Source: JABDJL01 sp047614505 (GTDB taxonomy: Bacteria > Pseudomonadota > Gammaproteobacteria > Xanthomonadales > SZUA-36). From it: a stretch of 6,510 nucleotides of DNA. A program made the position numbers and the translations under genes. Under the pieces are notes generated by a model. The model did not search any database. It worked only from the letters and a program-made list of their open reading frames with translations, and was not told the DNA's origin. The stretch lies in NCBI GenBank assembly GCA_047614505.1, contig JBLHGQ010000158.1, positions 1-6,510 on the forward strand, in the 5' to 3' direction. How positions within the stretch are numbered: the stretch's first letter is position 1; each line of letters opens with the position of its first letter. Positions 4,985 to 6,510 of this stretch are shown in pieces.

Positions 4985-5629
4985 ATGGAACCCAGCAAGC
5001 CAAAGAAAGTAATGCTCTCCAAAACGATGACGCAGGAGCAATTTGATACTGGATATTGGTATGCAATTGAAATAAAGGCTTTTGCTAAAGACATTGGAAT
5101 CCCTTTGACATCGAGCCTTCGCAAAGACGAGCTCGAGATATTGATCAAGCATTTCCTGCGAACTGGAAGGATCAAGCCCTCTGGTAGAAAGAATCTTTCG
5201 AGCAAAGGAACCCGAGACGTTGAGAAAGGGTTGAAGCTTAAGTTACGTGTAGAAAACTACACGAATGACAAGGAGACAAAGGAATTTATTGTAAGTGAGG
5301 CGTTTAAATTGGATCCAGGCTTTAAAGAGAAGTCCGGGGCGCGTTATCGCTTAAATCGTTGGCGCGAAGATCAGATAGAAAATGGAATGGAAATTTCATA
5401 CAGAGATCTGGTGGTGCAATATATAAAGTTAAATAAAATTGAGGGCAGTTTCCCTCAAGTTCCAATAGGCAGGTATATCAATTTTTTATCTGATTTCCTG
5501 AAGCAGGAAAACGGGGCGACAAGGCAGGAAGCAATCAAGGCCTGGAAAGAGTTAAAAAAGCTGGATATTTGCAAGACCTATCCCGCCTGGAAAGATTACC
5601 AATTGTCAAAGAATGACCAAGCGAATTAA
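4985..5629 (+). CDS. SAP-domain / DUF6434-like protein
   Basis: The 214-residue, lysine-rich, soluble protein has an N-terminal SAP-like helix-extension-helix at about 22-63 (YWYAIEIKAFAKDIGIP, then LRKDELEILIKHFLRTGRI), a fold usually involved in binding DNA. Two similar C-terminal repeats follow (about 121-152 and 164-194), each with an aromatic-rich helix, an ENG turn and a second helix ending in K-L-x-K/W-x-x-L-K. This arrangement matches what is usually annotated as SAP domain protein with DUF6434, often found in accessory DNA; the match is from memory. The ATG at 4985 is 10 bases after the R' cut and has no Shine-Dalgarno; ATG 5012 and 5027 are alternatives, and TTG 4979 lies within R' itself. 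The base composition is visibly richer in A and T than trpE. It is probably the last cassette gene, but no intact attC follows. Confidence 0.7.
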   Translation: MEPSKPKKVMLSKTMTQEQFDTGYWYAIEIKAFAKDIGIPLTSSLRKDELEILIKHFLRTGRIKPSGRKNLSSKGTRDVEKGLKLKLRVENYTNDKETKEFIVSEAFKLDPGFKEKSGARYRLNRWREDQIENGMEISYRDLVVQYIKLNKIEGSFPQVPIGRYINFLSDFLKQENGATRQEAIKAWKELKKLDICKTYPAWKDYQLSKNDQAN

Positions 5630-5642
5630 ATGACCTGACCAA

Positions 5643-5677
5643 TCACTCAACCAGACGCAACAAAGTGGGGTGAGTGA
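5643..5677. repeat. Hairpin, possible remnant of a fourth attC
   Basis: TCACTCA (5643-5649) pairs perfectly with TGAGTGA (5671-5677), and CC (5651-5652) can extend the stem against GG with one unpaired base on the left. The left arm with its flank, AATCACTCAACCAGACGC, is close to AATCGCTCAACGCGGACC of attC1, and it lies 13 bases after the SAP gene, where an attC would be expected. However, there is no GTTRRRY core to the right and no AAC box to the left. No T-run follows, so it is not a typical terminator. Confidence 0.35.
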
Positions 5678-6098
5678 GCAGTGCTAATTCAAACCGAATG
5701 CTTCCGGGCCACCATCGGGTCCACTCAAATAATTTCGACAAGAACCAGCTGAGCTACTCTCACTGGGCATAATCTGTTGCACTGTTTGCCCCTACCTAAA
5801 CGTGTAAATCGTATTTCCAAGAATAAGTCATTCCAGTTTCGCAGGTCGATAAATTGCACATTGGCTATTGTCCTCAAATTATCACTTCGACCAATTAAAT
5901 TTTACCCTTCAGCTTTTCCTTGGTATTTGCAGCATTCATTGCTCCAGTAAATTCACGATTCAATTTGACGCGCAAATAAACACTTTTTTCCAGTAAACTC
6001 TGCAAAGGTCATTAAGGGCTGTTTGTGCAGGTCAAACATCAACCTTCAACCTATAGAAATGGTGGCACTAGAATATGTTCTCTAAAATAAATATATCA

Positions 6099-6113
6099 AA
6101 TATCAGGGATATT
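6099..6113 (+). promoter_or_regulatory. Small dyad enclosing the likely trpG ribosome-binding site
   Basis: AATATC-AGG-GATATT is a perfect 6-base-arm dyad, and AGGG (6105-6108) in it is the only Shine-Dalgarno-like string before the trpG ATG, 13 bases away. The spacing is long and the stem is all weak pairs but one, so any effect on translation would be small. Confidence 0.25.
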
Positions 6114-6121
6114 ACTTTTAA

Positions 6122-6510
6122 ATGATTTTAATGATCGATAACTACGATTCCTTCACCTACAACCTGGTGCAATATCTGGGTGAGTTGGGTGCTGAGGTCG
6201 AAACCGTGCGCAATGACGCAATTAGTGTTGCCGAGCTTGCTGCGATGAAGCCTGCCGGAATCGTTATTTCGCCCGGACCGTGCACACCGAATGAGGCTGG
6301 CATTTCTCTGGAAGTGGTGGAAAAGCTCGCGGGTACCGTACCGATATTTGGCGTGTGTCTTGGTCATCAGTGTATTGGGCAGGCGTTTGGAGCCAACGTG
6401 ATCCGTGCGCGACGCATCATGCATGGCAAAACTTCCATGATCAGTCACGACGGAAAGGGCACATTTGAGAACGTGGTTGATCCTTTTGAGGCCACCCGTT
6501 ATCACTCGCT
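6122..6510 (+). CDS. trpG: Anthranilate synthase component II, glutamine amidotransferase (3' end cut by window)
   Basis: The 129 codons in view are the N-terminal two thirds of a class I glutamine amidotransferase. MILMIDNYDSFTYNLVQYL is the classic TrpG/PabA start, PGPCTP (51-56) is the oxyanion region, and the nucleophile Cys79 is in GVCLGHQ (codon 6356-6358). MHGK (100-103) and RYHS (126-129) are conserved family segments; the catalytic His-Glu pair lies beyond the edge. TrpG hydrolyses glutamine and channels ammonia to TrpE. In species with a single copy it can also serve aminodeoxychorismate synthase (PabA), which cannot be judged here. ATG 6122 is preferred over ATG 6131 because Pseudomonas-type TrpG begins MLLMIDNYDSF. 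By analogy with Pseudomonas, trpD and trpC probably follow. Confidence 0.96.
   Translation, partial: MILMIDNYDSFTYNLVQYLGELGAEVETVRNDAISVAELAAMKPAGIVISPGPCTPNEAGISLEVVEKLAGTVPIFGVCLGHQCIGQAFGANVIRARRIMHGKTSMISHDGKGTFENVVDPFEATRYHS

Larger units (their letters stand above)
5630..6121. other. Non-coding spacer upstream of trpG
   Basis: No credible gene is seen in these 492 bases on either strand; all frames are broken by frequent stops. It contains the 5643-5677 hairpin, a tRNA-D-arm-like string on the minus strand (5743-5757), and an increasingly A+T-rich stretch from about 5880 to trpG. TTGCAC (5854-5859) and TATAGA (6052-6057) resemble promoter hexamers but neither has a good partner. trpG must be transcribed either from an unrecognised promoter here or from upstream. 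Confidence 0.6.

Noticed and set aside
3290..6121. CRISPR array or phage-defence island in the trpE-trpG gap
   Set aside because: There are no regularly spaced identical repeats and no recognised defence effector; the repeated elements are attC sites with differing sequences.
6128..6505. Long minus-strand open frame over the trpG start
   Set aside because: It is antisense to a clear, conserved trpG and its product looks like nothing known.

Overview
The window looks like a stretch of a gammaproteobacterial chromosome of moderate G+C. TrpE and TrpG closely resemble the Pseudomonas-type proteins. The unfused trpE and trpG lie apart in the same orientation, as in the split trp arrangement of Pseudomonas and relatives. 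A class IVa-type pilin and a marine-type sensor kinase agree with this. The genus cannot be named from the sequence.

Left part (1-1816): the 3' two thirds of a membrane histidine kinase (plus strand) converges on a lone type IV pilin gene (minus strand), with their stop codons overlapping by 4 bases. Between the pilin start and trpE is a 180-bp divergent spacer that holds a perfect 18-nt dyad (1663-1680), a likely operator.

Tryptophan genes: complete trpE (1817-3289, TTG start) and the first 129 codons of trpG (6122 to the right edge) encode the two subunits of anthranilate synthase. They are separated by 2.8 kb.

Centre (about 3400-5629): this interval is a small integron gene-cassette array with no integrase in view, i.e. 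a CALIN-like cluster (attC sites lacking an integrase). Three attC sites are recognisable (3849-3907, 4448-4513, 4925-4980). In the first two cassettes the first six bases are the exact complement of the cassette's own distal R'' core box, which fixes their ends to the base. Cassette 1 (3400-3901) carries a YjaB-like GNAT acetyltransferase. Cassette 2 (3902-4507) carries a ribbon-helix-helix antitoxin and RelE-type toxin pair with its own promoter and a repeat operator. Cassette 3 (4508-4974) carries a small unknown lipoprotein. A fourth gene (4985-5629, SAP-domain/DUF6434-like) starts 10 bases after the last R' and has no intact attC behind it. All cassette genes read in the same direction as trpE and trpG.

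Right spacer (5630-6121): 490 bp with no credible gene. It holds a hairpin that may be a decayed attC, a short tRNA-D-arm-like string on the minus strand, and an A+T-rich lead into trpG.
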